A stretch of DNA of 64,000 bases, taken from contig OX421966.1 of the NCBI GenBank assembly GCA_949128115.1, forward strand, positions 55,983,416-56,047,415, given 5' to 3'. The DNA comes from Anaspis maculata. Lineage: Eukaryota; Arthropoda; Insecta; Coleoptera; Scraptiidae. Position 1 is the stretch's first letter; every line of letters begins with the position of its first letter. The notes beneath the pieces were generated by a model. That model was not told the origin of the DNA, searched no databases, and saw nothing but the letters and a program-made list of their open reading frames with translations. The translations under genes were made by a program, and so were the position numbers. This document shows, one piece after another, positions 57,101-64,000 of the stretch.

Positions 57101-60100
57101 GTGAAAGAATTAATTTGATTCATTCATTCTCAAAGAAGATACCTCCATTATCATGCGGAATCTACAGGGTGTCCCAGAAATGGCGCATAAACTCTTCAGT
57201 ACGTTGCTGGGAATCCATCATAGAGTCGGGAAAAAATGGTAGAAAAATTCTTTGGCTTTTATTTATTAAGTTATCGCCAAAAAACTAAACAGTCGATTTG
57301 GCAAACGTGCACGACTGCACGTGTTCACCTATACATAGGTACCGCTAGGTAAGAATATAATTGTTCCAATATAAACATGGTCATCATAGAAACGGTCATT
57401 GTCAGGGCCAATCCGGCCAATTTAGACATTTCCTTGTAGGTACCGATACTGGTGCCTACTGGCACAGCTACTGGCTGACAGCTACCGATCGCACGTCTTC
57501 GTAATTTCAACAACTTTCGTGCATTCAGAAAATAAACTTGTAAAACTGCGTTTCTCCCATTTTTATTTAGGAGTTACTGAGGCTGTCTCAGAAGGAAATT
57601 CACTTTGAACAACGCCACACCCTTTTCACTTATTTCACTTGTTCTGAACTAACAATCCAAAGAAGAATCCTTGCAAATCATGTGTGATAATTAACATTCG
57701 TCAGGCTCCTTTGACGATAGGAGTTTGGGACTACCCGTATTCGAGGAAAAAGTAACTGCATGCAGTCCCAGTGAAACTTTGTGAGCCTTTCGATCTGGTT
57801 GATTCTGAAGCAGTTCGAAAACGTCCTCTTCAGCATCAGGTATCCTTACATGACGAGAGCGGCCGCGATCTGCTTGTAATAATGCAGATGCTACCTGTCC
57901 GGTCCTTCTGACTCTTTCTTCTGTTCTCATCATCACATACGATCGGGATGCTTTCTTTGAGGGTATTGCTGGGGGTTAATAATGCGTTCCGCCTGCAAGT
58001 GATTGCTGCGACGTTCTCCCAAAATCAGTAACTTATCACTGTATTCGCTAGCCGCATACATTATTCGCGGAAAAGTGGAAACAAGGCAGGAATGATGCAA
58101 AATGACACTCTAATGACACTGACTGATCTGATTGTCAGAAATTGACGATTTTTTATTTATTCAATGTCAGATTGTAGGTATACCTACTCATACTCATTTG
58201 TTTTTCACCGATGATGCCAGATCCATTTTCTGGGTAATTTGATTGAAAATTTGCAAAATTGAAAACTGGCTGTAGCCGGTAATCAAAAGTGGTTGATAAT
58301 TATTCCATCAGAAAATGATAGAAGGACTTAGTCCCCATGAGATAAATATTGCGGTTTTGGAAAAATCACAGAAATAAAGAAGTTGAGTTTTCAAATGCAA
58401 ACTCTTATATCTCGAAGAGTGGTCAAGGAGGAATTTTTTTACTATTTTTCTGGAGTTCCCTGGAAGGTCCGCTACAACGTAGTGGAGAGTTTATGCGCCA
58501 TTACTGGGACACCCTGTATATTCATGCACTTATATACGAATGCGATTTTTACAGTCGCGGCGCTGCGGTTCACCAAGCTGGCCCTGGCTCCGTGCTTGAG
58601 ACCGATAATAGGTATAATTCTTACTTATAGGACATTTTCTAGTTTTGGCTGATGTGTTGTTTTCATTTATTATTGACTACTCGTGTTTTCATAAAGATTG
58701 ATGATTTCTTGTGGTATTTTTGGGACAATTTATCTATCTATCTATCTATCTATCAATCTGTTTATAGATAACAGTGAACAGTCTACCCATCTGCACTCCG
58801 GAAATGCGCTCATGAGACTCACCCCCATGAGGACTTTGCTACTTGTTTATACTTCATTTAATCCTCTACAAGTTTTCTGAAATAACCACTTAATCAATGG
58901 ACTTTCGCGCAGCTTTGGGCATGGTTCACTGCTGAACCAGAAAGCTAAGAAGAAGTGGCCTCAAGAATTTTCTTGTAGAATATGTACTTATTCTCTTCCA
59001 CTTGGTAGTTTTTGGATGTCTCTTGCTCTCGCAGAATTTACGGAGGAATGTCACGCCGAGGGTTTTTCCATTTTACAAGACTGGCGCGCAACTTTGAACG
59101 CGACTGACGGCCAAACTGGAGAAGTTGAGGTGTGATTTGGTAAACGACTGCCGAACGTAGCGTCTCACAGCGACGTTCTGGCTTTGACTGACTCAAAAAC
59201 GCTTCGGGGTGTTGATTTCCCACAGAAAAATACGTGAGGCAAGCATGTTTCGATTGATCGTATAAAATCTTGCTGTTTCCGTGTGCTGATCGAGTTGTGA
59301 AAATATCTCCTGTCAGGCTTCCCTCAAATCTAGTCCGTCAGAGGTGTCTCTCATACTTTAGCGTATTTAAATACCATGGAGCTTGCAATACAGTTGAGGC
59401 CACTCCCGTGATCGGCTTTGTCCACCAAACCACTTTGTTGTTTGGTAGGGTCAAATGAGTATGATACCGTGCGTTTTGGAAAATTTTGCTTTATCAGACC
59501 CTTCAAAGCTTGACTATTTTTCATGTTTTCTATCAGTGACTTAGTGGGGAGTGAAAAGGTATTTGCCGCAAATTTGGTACAGATAAAACTTTACCTATTA
59601 CTAGCCTATTTGACGGATTCAAGCAAAATCTAACTACTGGTTCCAAAGTGAGGGGCGAGTTTTGCAAATCAGAATGCACGGGAAATCTTCACATCAAGCG
59701 GGGTCTAGCGTCTCTCTTATTGCGGAAATAAATTCTGGGACAACCTGCATAAAGACCTCTACTTAGTACTTACGGCAAACTTGGCACCCAGAGGCCTCTT
59801 CAGCCACTTGGGCGCCCTGACGGGGTCCGTGCTGACGCTGACGGTGCTCTGCTGGGGCGCCGGGGCCTGGGCGTAGCCCTCCATGCCGGGGAAGCTGTCG
59901 GCGATTTTGTTGGTCGTCTGGATCTGCTGCGTCTTGCCGCCCATCAGGGAATAGACGGACACGTGCCCGTCGAATCCGGGACAGGCCATGATGGCCGGGT
60001 TGCGGGGGCACCACTGCACGTCGAAGCTCCACTGCGTCGTTTTGGCCACCTCGGAGAGAACCTCGCCGTTGACCTCGTTCGAATTGGGATTCCACGCCAG

Positions 60101-60255
60101 AATTCGGTTGTCTTTGCCGCAGGAGACGAGCAGATCGGGATCTTCGGTGGACCACGCCACCGACAGGATGCCTCGCTGGTGGTTTTCGAGGATCTTCAGC
60201 GGAGACGTGGCGAACCTCAAGTCCCACAGCTGAATGATGGGAGAGTGGTCCTCTT
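42138..60255 (-). CDS. Sec31: Protein transport protein Sec31, COPII outer coat (3' part, 12 exons)
   Basis: With Sec13, Sec31 forms the COPII cage at ER exit sites and stimulates Sar1 GTP hydrolysis. Exons read leftward: 60255-59774, 55677-55518, 54162-53951, 53896-53806, 50487-50377, 50268-50074, 49984-49773, 49219-48763, 45392-44944, 43113-42849, 42610-42456 and 42398-42138. Every phase matches (3050 nt, about 1016 residues). The first exon has the last WD repeats ([39 protein letters not shown]). Next come [10 protein letters not shown] and the alpha-solenoid ([48 protein letters not shown]). A long Pro/Gln-rich linker with triple-proline motifs suited to Sec23 binding follows, then the C-terminal helical domain ([19 protein letters not shown]). 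About 220 N-terminal residues (first WD repeats) are beyond the right edge. A further exon-like segment at 51931-52152 is phase-compatible but not included. Confidence 0.95.
43114..44943 (-). other. Sec31 intron, no gene seen
   Basis: This 1.8-kb intron contains only short open frames. 43960-44060 has a few direct copies of a (G)TCAGATCA(A/G)GTC-type word. No TIR element was clear; GGGCCT at about 44271 and AGGCCC at about 44521 might be weak ends. Confidence 0.4.
45494..46330. mobile_element. Foldback element built of ~62-bp tandem units
   Basis: Left arm about 45590-45930 and right arm about 46014-46330 are reverse complements centred near 45965. Each arm is itself a direct tandem of ~62-bp units with CATTTATCCCCGAGTTCT, CCACCGCGAAGAC and CCACTGCT-type words. 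The innermost pair is CCCATAGACATTGCAAAACTA at 45911 and its complement ending about 46035. At the left border, 45494-45582 is a separate hairpin with ~30-bp arms (GATGTCAACCCAATCGCAT and its complement). It lies in a Sec31 intron. Confidence 0.75.
46576..47272 (+). mobile_element. Candidate solo LTR (697 bp)
   Basis: It begins TGTTACGA and ends TCGTAACA, an 8-bp inverted repeat with TG..CA termini as in Ty3/gypsy-type LTRs. Internally it has a TATAAAAG box at about 47076 followed by a plausible cap region, and AATAAA at about 47206 some 65 bases from the end. No second LTR or internal coding region is seen, hence 'solo'. A convincing target-site duplication is not visible. An inverted repeat (46770-46821 with 46937-46990) lies within it. 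Confidence 0.65.
47301..48424. mobile_element. 1.1-kb TIR element, single-unit relative of the ASRGL1-intron array
   Basis: Ends are inverted over roughly 150-200 bases: GGCTTTCTGCATTAGAGC at about 47324-47341 is the exact complement of 48379-48396, and GTGCAATTTTCAATGTGACA near 47424 pairs with the complement near 48288-48307. The middle has GTTAGG, GGCGGCTACT and GAAAAGGCCCACTGCCCAAA (about 47649), parallel to the array units at 30083-34370. A TA-bounded MITE is nested at 48142-48285. Confidence 0.75.
48142..48285. mobile_element. 144-bp TA-bounded MITE nested in the 1.1-kb TIR element
   Basis: Ends TAGCTGCGTTCCTTTTA and TAAAAGGAATACAGCTA are imperfect inverted repeats. It is related to the MITE at 36433-36585 (shared CCTTTTA and TCTCTCT interior). 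Nesting shows that it inserted after the host element. Confidence 0.75.
49669..49692 (+). repeat. (CCTA)n microsatellite
   Basis: About six CCTA units in a Sec31 intron. Confidence 0.85.
51120..51830. repeat. Repeat with ~37-bp minisatellite, copy 1
   Basis: 51290-51510 is a direct tandem of about six degenerate units containing CACCTGAATGCACCGTTTGT and TGCCGCC. The flanks (GACGCCGAAGCCACCGTCGA near 51552, GGCTTCGGCCATCCAAAATG near 51793) match words at 61040-62330, so both belong to one dispersed element, perhaps retroelement-derived. The long open frames here are a by-product of GC-rich tandem repetition. Confidence 0.65.
51931..52152 (-). other. Unassigned exon-like segment, 222 nt, in a Sec31 intron
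   Basis: On the minus strand it runs from an acceptor (TTCATCAG) to a donor (AAAG|GTTATAG). It is open throughout and reads [38 protein letters not shown] and [16 protein letters not shown] in order. Codon use is strongly coding-like. Length is exactly 74 codons and both borders are phase 1, so it could be inserted between Sec31 exons 53896-53806 and 50487-50377 without a frame change. I do not recognise the protein sequence, and known Sec31 proteins do not need it. It may be a cassette exon, an exon of another gene, or a captured coding fragment. Confidence 0.45.
52849..53695. mobile_element. 843-bp near-complete palindrome flanked by TA
   Basis: Arms of about 390 bases (52851-53245 and 53300-53693) are reverse complements at roughly 90 percent. 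The ends read GGTTACCTTATCCAGTTTAT and ATAAACTGGATGAGGCAACC, each flanked by TA. Internal matches include GTCACAAGATACCGTCCGAG and its complement. It lies in a Sec31 intron. TA at both edges suggests a Tc1/mariner-type target-site duplication. Confidence 0.85.
54235..54747 (-). mobile_element. Dispersed repeat with 5S-rRNA-like head, copy 2 (minus)
   Basis: On the minus strand it starts near 54735 (CTCCAGTCGGGTGACATC) and runs through CGACTGCAGCAACGCTAAAC and AGAACTTGGATGGGGAACCG, like the internal region of 5S rRNA. It then has the tail CGGCAGTACGGCAATGTG...CCAATGCTTGGATGGACCAA and ends near 54240 with AATAAAT. It is head-to-head with copy 3. Confidence 0.7.
54753..55200 (+). mobile_element. 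Dispersed repeat with 5S-rRNA-like head, copy 3 (plus)
   Basis: It starts GGAGGAGGGCATAGCGTG. The core at 54785-54850 has GACTGCAGCAACGTTGGCC and AGTTGGATGGGTGAC, the best match to the 5S motif GTACTTGGATGGGTGACCGC. It ends with GGCAACCCAACCCACAATAA near 55200, close to the end of copy 4. Confidence 0.7.
55849..56289 (+). CDS. TXN2: Mitochondrial thioredoxin (Trx2 type), nested in a Sec31 intron
   Basis: Thioredoxin 2 reduces protein disulfides and supplies peroxiredoxins in the mitochondrial matrix. This is a single-exon gene of 146 residues. The basic N-terminus ([20 protein letters not shown]) looks like a matrix presequence. The fold follows: [20 protein letters not shown] with the WCGPC active site, [25 protein letters not shown] with the cis-proline, and [12 protein letters not shown]. 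The frame is open upstream to an ATG at 55591, but 55849 gives the normal presequence and length. The gene lies on the opposite strand within the intron between Sec31 exons 60255-59774 and 55677-55518. Its AATAAA is at 56342. Confidence 0.94.
   Translation: MKSILTKTRSLFGHLAIRRNVLRFFGRNKSFKVLNDKDFNERVEQSKGPIVVDFFATWCGPCKALEPRLESVVAKHNGKITLCKVDIDDMGELAARYDVGTIPALVVFRNGKVEDRLVGLQDEEKLTLWMDKVVESKSTNNTTLKI
56342..56347 (+). terminator. Polyadenylation signal of the thioredoxin gene
   Basis: AATAAA, 53 bases after the TGA stop codon at 56287-56289. Confidence 0.75.
56892..56924 (+). repeat. (CTTATT)n microsatellite
   Basis: About four to five hexanucleotide units, preceded by their complement AAGAATAAG so that the tract can fold back. 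Confidence 0.8.
57163..58522. mobile_element. 1.36-kb element with TA-CAGGGTGTCCCA termini
   Basis: Ends TACAGGGTGTCCCAGAAATG (57163) and the complement ending at about 58520 are inverted repeats. They continue inward for about 50 bases (GGCGCATAAACTCT against AGAGTTTATGCGCC), and more loosely to about 90. The interior has no recognisable transposase. It lies in the same Sec31 intron as the thioredoxin gene. Confidence 0.75.
58730..58754 (+). repeat. (TATC)n microsatellite
   Basis: About six TATC units. Confidence 0.85.
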
Positions 60256-61039
60256 CTACAAATTTGTGGGGAAAAAAATCATTCGTTAGAATACAGCACT
60301 TGAATATTTCAGAGCCGTTAATGCTACAAACTACAAATTAATGACCAACAAAACTACAGATTTTTGTGCCTAAAATATCTTCTTGCAGTTAGTTGGCACC
60401 CAGGTGCTTGAGCGTTACCCCTCTGTTATCATGCATTTATATAATGCAGGTGTCCCGAAATTAGTCTAAATCTACGATCAAAAATTAAAAAAAGTTTTCA
60501 TAAACATGGGTCGAAAAATGATTCATAATGTAGCACCCCCAAGGGTGAGTTCCTGAACAGGGAAGAATTTTTTGTACATCCATTACTCTTTTTACACTTA
60601 GTAAATAGGGTCAAACTGATTTGTTGCGTTCCGATTTTCCCCCTGCATTTTTTATGTCACTGGACACTGGAATAACCAGCCCGCAGGACTAGTGCTTATG
60701 GTCGTCATGCGCCTGCTACGCGTTGTGTTGACAGAAAAAATGTTACTTCGGGTCGACTAGAGAAAACACTGCCGATATAAGAGGCCCTATCTGCAAAAAG
60801 TGGGTCTTTTATATTTGATCGTTCCCATGTGCATTATTTCTGAGTTAAATTACACGCGAAATGTTCCTCGCGGACTGCCGTAGATTGTAGATTGGAGGTG
60901 GTCATTTAGTCTTGGAGAATCCTTTCTGCACTGCGACCTATAAGATCTTTTGTGCATAACCATGCTTCTATTTATGTCCCAGGAAATTTACTTCTTCACT
61001 AAATCGGATGATTTCCTTGGGAGACTTACCTCTGATATT

Positions 61040-62390
61040 TGCGGGTGTCAGTTCAACACCTCCCAGCAGTGTAAGTCTTTCCTATGCCAGTGCCTCGCAC
61101 TCGCAGAGTACCTATTTGCAGGACTGTCGTAGGTTCGTATTAATTAGCTCATCGCGTAGTTTTGAAGTTACCGGTTTGTTTCGCACAAACAGACCGCCTC
61201 GTACGGCTCAGCTGGATGCCTTTCTGCCGCCGGCTTTCCATCACCTGAATGCACTGTAGTGCTGCCGTCGGTTTTCCATCGCCCGAATGCATCGTTTCTA
61301 CCGCCGATTTTCCATCGCCCGAATGCACCATCGGTGCCGCCACGAGACAGCATGCCAACGCGACACGCTGCCGCTACAGCTCCGGTCTGACGCCGAGAAA
61401 GCCGTCGATTTCTGTTCGACCGCCGGTGACCGCCACCCGAGACATGGCTACGCTGCAGAGAACTGTTGCAAACGAACAGAAATTCGGTTCTTGCCGTTCC
61501 CCGAACCAAAAAGTTGAGTTCTTTTGCATGTAATCAGTAGCTAGAACGGGGCTTGCTTAGTAGTCGCTGTACTCAAAGTTTCCTTCTTACTGCGCCTCGC
61601 CCTGGTAGAAAAATATAGTTTTGTACTTGCAATCACGACGCTGACTGCTTATTTACTCTTTTCTCCCCTGCAAAATTCGACGCCGGCCTTGCGCTGAGAA
61701 CTATCATTTTGACCTCGATTTTGACGTTGACAGTAGATGGACTGTAAATTTTATGCCGCCAGAGAGAAGTCGATTCAGACCTGTCTCGTTTCATGAACAG
61801 TTCTTACTGCCCCTTTTCTCTTTTTGACCATCGATCCAGGATATCGCTAAACACCGCGGGGTAGCGCAAAACTACTATCGATCCGACGATAGCTGGCCGG
61901 AGTAATTTCCATCCTGACAAAGGCCATTTCGGCTCGGGTTTCGACGGGCCGGGCTCTCTGAGAGGCGCAAGTGAGACGGAAAGGACCCCCAACATCGCAG
62001 CCGGCTCTTCGATAAGTACCCCCTTGTTCAACCCAAGCTGTTGATGGTCGTCGACCGAAAAGAAATTAACGAAAGCCATAATCTAGTTCTATTAATTTTT
62101 ACCCTGGCCTTCTACCGTCTCATTAGAATAAGCTAGCATAATTATATTCGAGGTGTTGTCAATTCCCTTTTTTAATAATCAATAAATTGAATTCATAAGT
62201 AGCTAGTGGCTTGTTTGTCCAACCTTCTCTACGTGTCAAAAGCAGTAGGGATGGTTGCAGGATATGGCCATCCGGTCGTATTCCGCCCTGGAGCCACTTC
62301 GGCCATTCGAAATAGAATGTAATAAATAGATCCTTTCAGTCTGTGGTCTGGTTATTAGTTGAAGTGAAACTGGAAGGGTCAATTTTCCAA
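61040..62390. repeat. Repeat with ~37-bp minisatellite, copy 2
   Basis: 61225-61345 is a direct tandem of three to four units (TTTCCATCGCCCGAATGCA), related to 51290-51510. Flanking words GACGCCGAGAAAGCCGTCGA near 61391 and CCACTTCGGCCATTCGAAAT near 62293 also match copy 1. AATAAATAGATCC at about 62321 could be a polyadenylation signal of a retroelement end. Confidence 0.55.
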
Positions 62391-62747
62391 TTTTGTTATA
62401 CGGGTGTCCCAGAAATGAGTACAGAAAAAGATATCACAGATTCCTGACAACAAAATAGGTCGATTCAACAAAACTTACTTCTGTACCAAAATGTTTCCTA
62501 AGAAAGATACAGGCCTCCAAAGTTGTAATAAAAGGACAACTGTACAGGTGTCCCAGAACTCGCGCTCCAGAGTTCAAGATAGTTTGGGGGAAATGCTTCA
62601 AATGTGTCAGAAAAATGTTGAAAAAATTGAAAAATTCTTGACTTTTTATTTTTGGGGATATGGGAGGTGGAAGGGTAGAGCTCTGCCCCCTCTAATTTTC
62701 ATCACCTGAGCTTTTCAGTATGTCTTGAAGCATTGAGTAGTATTAAT

Positions 62748-63153
62748 GGACACCTGTATTTCAATATGGGAATTGAGCCCGCTTTGTATCCTGATTATAA
62801 ATATTATATATCACACTTGATAGGTTGATAATTAAACACCTGTTAAAAAAAATTCCTCAAGTTTGAAAAAGTTTGCTAAAATTTTTAAAAATATTGAAAA
62901 ACTTTTTTTTGAGTTTGTAGAGTTAAGTTAGGTGGAAGTTACAAACTATAATCATATCCATTTTACCAAAATGATGGAAAATTCACTGAGTGACTTTTGC
63001 AAAAAAAAGAATAATTTTCCGGTATTTTTTTAAATTTCATTAATCTTTCCACAAGTGTTTCGTTGACTAACCTATCAAGTGTGATATATGATATATATTT
63101 ATAATCAGGATGAAAAGCGGAATCGATTCCCATATTGAAAATACAGGTGTCCA
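62748..63153. mobile_element. 406-bp inverted-repeat element
   Basis: 62748-62860 and 63045-63153 are inverted copies. The outer ends are TGGACACCTGTATTTCAAT and ATTGAAAATACAGGTGTCCA; inward are CTGATTATAAATAT and TCACACTTGATAGGTT with their complements. The sequence is related to the centre of the palindrome at 34766-34990. Confidence 0.75.
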
Positions 63154-63569
63154 ATTTGACAAAATAAATTCGATATTTCACCCTGTAAGAAATATACCAC
63201 ATAAAATTTTTGTGGACAGATTCGAAGTCTACGAAAAAATCATATGAGAATTGTTTTTTATTTTTAAAATAATCTTCAAGGACAAGTCTCCAGAGGGAGG
63301 TAAAAATACGTGAACGTACGTATGTGGGACTGGACTAAAAAAAAAATTGAAAATCAAATGGTGGCCTGAAATGTTGAAATTGATTTTACTTAAAAACAGT
63401 TGAAAAAATAGCAATAGGGATACTATTTTTTCATAGAAAACCCCAATTTCGTGTCAAAATTGAAAAACAAATGCAAAACAGCTGATTTATTATACCCCCT
63501 CCACAGGCTTGACCTTCCCTTGCTTAAGATTTCGAAAATTATTTTCACCCCATCTTAATAAGTTATAAG

Positions 63570-63935
63570 TGATGAGGAGCGCTTAGCGTGTAGTACACCG
63601 CTTCTTCAGTAATATCTTGACTGGAGCAACGCTGACCAGATCCCGAACTTGGATGAGAGACCGCCGGTAGGTAGTGCCAGTGGACGAGCCACTGGGCGGG
63701 TCTCACCTGGTTCTGAGTCGGCTGAAGCTCCTCCTTGGGTAATCCCGAGTATAACATGCCTTCAATCGGCAGTACGGTAATTTGTACAGGAAAACCGACA
63801 GCACAGTCAGGGAGGCTGACGGAGTCAGGAACGCATATTAAACATCCAGGCACCACATATTGTGGCTGGGTGAGTTCGGTTGATGGGGGCACAATTAACT
63901 TAGTGTTTCAGTGCAAGGGCAACCCAACTCATAAG
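63570..63935 (+). mobile_element. Dispersed repeat with 5S-rRNA-like head, copy 4
   Basis: It starts GTGATGAGGAGCGCTTAGCG. Core 63601-63670 has TGACTGGAGCAACGCTGACC and GAACTTGGATGAGAGACCGC. A shortened tail follows, missing much of the middle, with CGGCAGTACGGTAATTTG and an end GGCAACCCAACTCATAAG near 63925. Confidence 0.7.
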
Positions 63936-64000
63936 ATTAATAACATTGGGCAAAAAAGGTTAGTGGATGTGCTAAATGAACTTGCCCTTCTGTGGCTGTG

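Larger units (their letters stand above)
60256..64000 (-). other. Presumed Sec31 intron, repeats only
   Basis: The Sec31 exon at 60255 begins inside the WD domain, so at least one upstream exon is expected to the right. None of the first WD repeats (about 220 residues) is found up to 64000. What is present is the repeat at 61040-62390, short TACAGGTGTCC- and GGGTGTCCCAGAA-type ends near 62400 and 62544, an inverted repeat at 62748-63153 and a 5S-like repeat at 63570. Confidence 0.55.

Noticed and set aside
61804..62079. 91-residue minus-strand open frame considered as a Sec31 N-terminal exon
   Set aside because: It contains no WD-repeat sequence and no match to the Sec31 N-terminus.

Overview
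This is animal nuclear DNA, most likely from an insect and probably a beetle. The genes have spliceosomal introns with GT..AG borders, and the encoded proteins are metazoan housekeeping proteins. The spacers and introns are AT-rich and packed with palindromic and inverted-repeat DNA elements. The beetle assignment rests only on the general look of proteins and repeats, so treat it as a guess. No operons, CRISPR arrays, tRNA genes or functional rRNA genes were seen.

Layout: (1) 1-6347 has no supported gene. It holds a long-range inverted repeat, a ~270-bp tandem array and a GGAC minisatellite. (2) 6348-9232 is a tight cluster: V-ATPase subunit H (minus, 5' part only) head-to-head with tRNA-splicing endonuclease subunit Sen2 (plus), which is tail-to-tail with the CX9C protein CMC1 (minus), which is head-to-head with the next gene. 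(3) 9484-20108 (plus) encodes a 442-residue RS-domain nuclear protein that I assemble from five coding exons; its introns carry several palindromic elements, one of them 1.6 kb. (4) 20461-21970 is a TIR-bounded element containing a broken SWIM zinc-finger fragment. (5) 22379-25302 (plus) is omega-amidase/NIT2. (6) 27542-29078 (plus) is SPRING1, the SREBP-regulating protein. (7) 29331-36894 (minus) is an isoaspartyl peptidase/L-asparaginase (ASRGL1). One 5.4-kb intron of it contains a ~4.3-kb degenerate tandem array with inverted ends and a separate 0.9-kb palindrome. (8) 36895-42137 is intergenic, with a Tc1-like transposase remnant and MITEs. (9) 42138-60255 (minus) is Sec31, the COPII outer-coat subunit, from the last WD repeats to the stop codon; the N-terminal exons lie beyond the right edge. 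A single-exon mitochondrial thioredoxin gene (plus) is nested in one of its introns. (10) 60256-64000 is presumed Sec31 intron with repeats.

The genes are unrelated housekeeping functions: organelle acidification, tRNA splicing, cytochrome oxidase assembly, RNA processing, nitrogen metabolism, sterol regulation in the Golgi, ER export and mitochondrial redox. They share compact arrangements (two head-to-head promoters, two tail-to-tail 3' ends, one nested gene) rather than a pathway. Exon phases were worked out by hand and are consistent across every join.

The unusual content is in the repeats: an expanded TIR element in the ASRGL1 intron with a single-unit relative in a Sec31 intron; four copies of a repeat whose head resembles the 5S rRNA internal promoter region; at least four near-complete long palindromes; many small elements bounded by TA; and an unexplained 222-nt exon-like segment in a Sec31 intron with exactly compatible splice phases.
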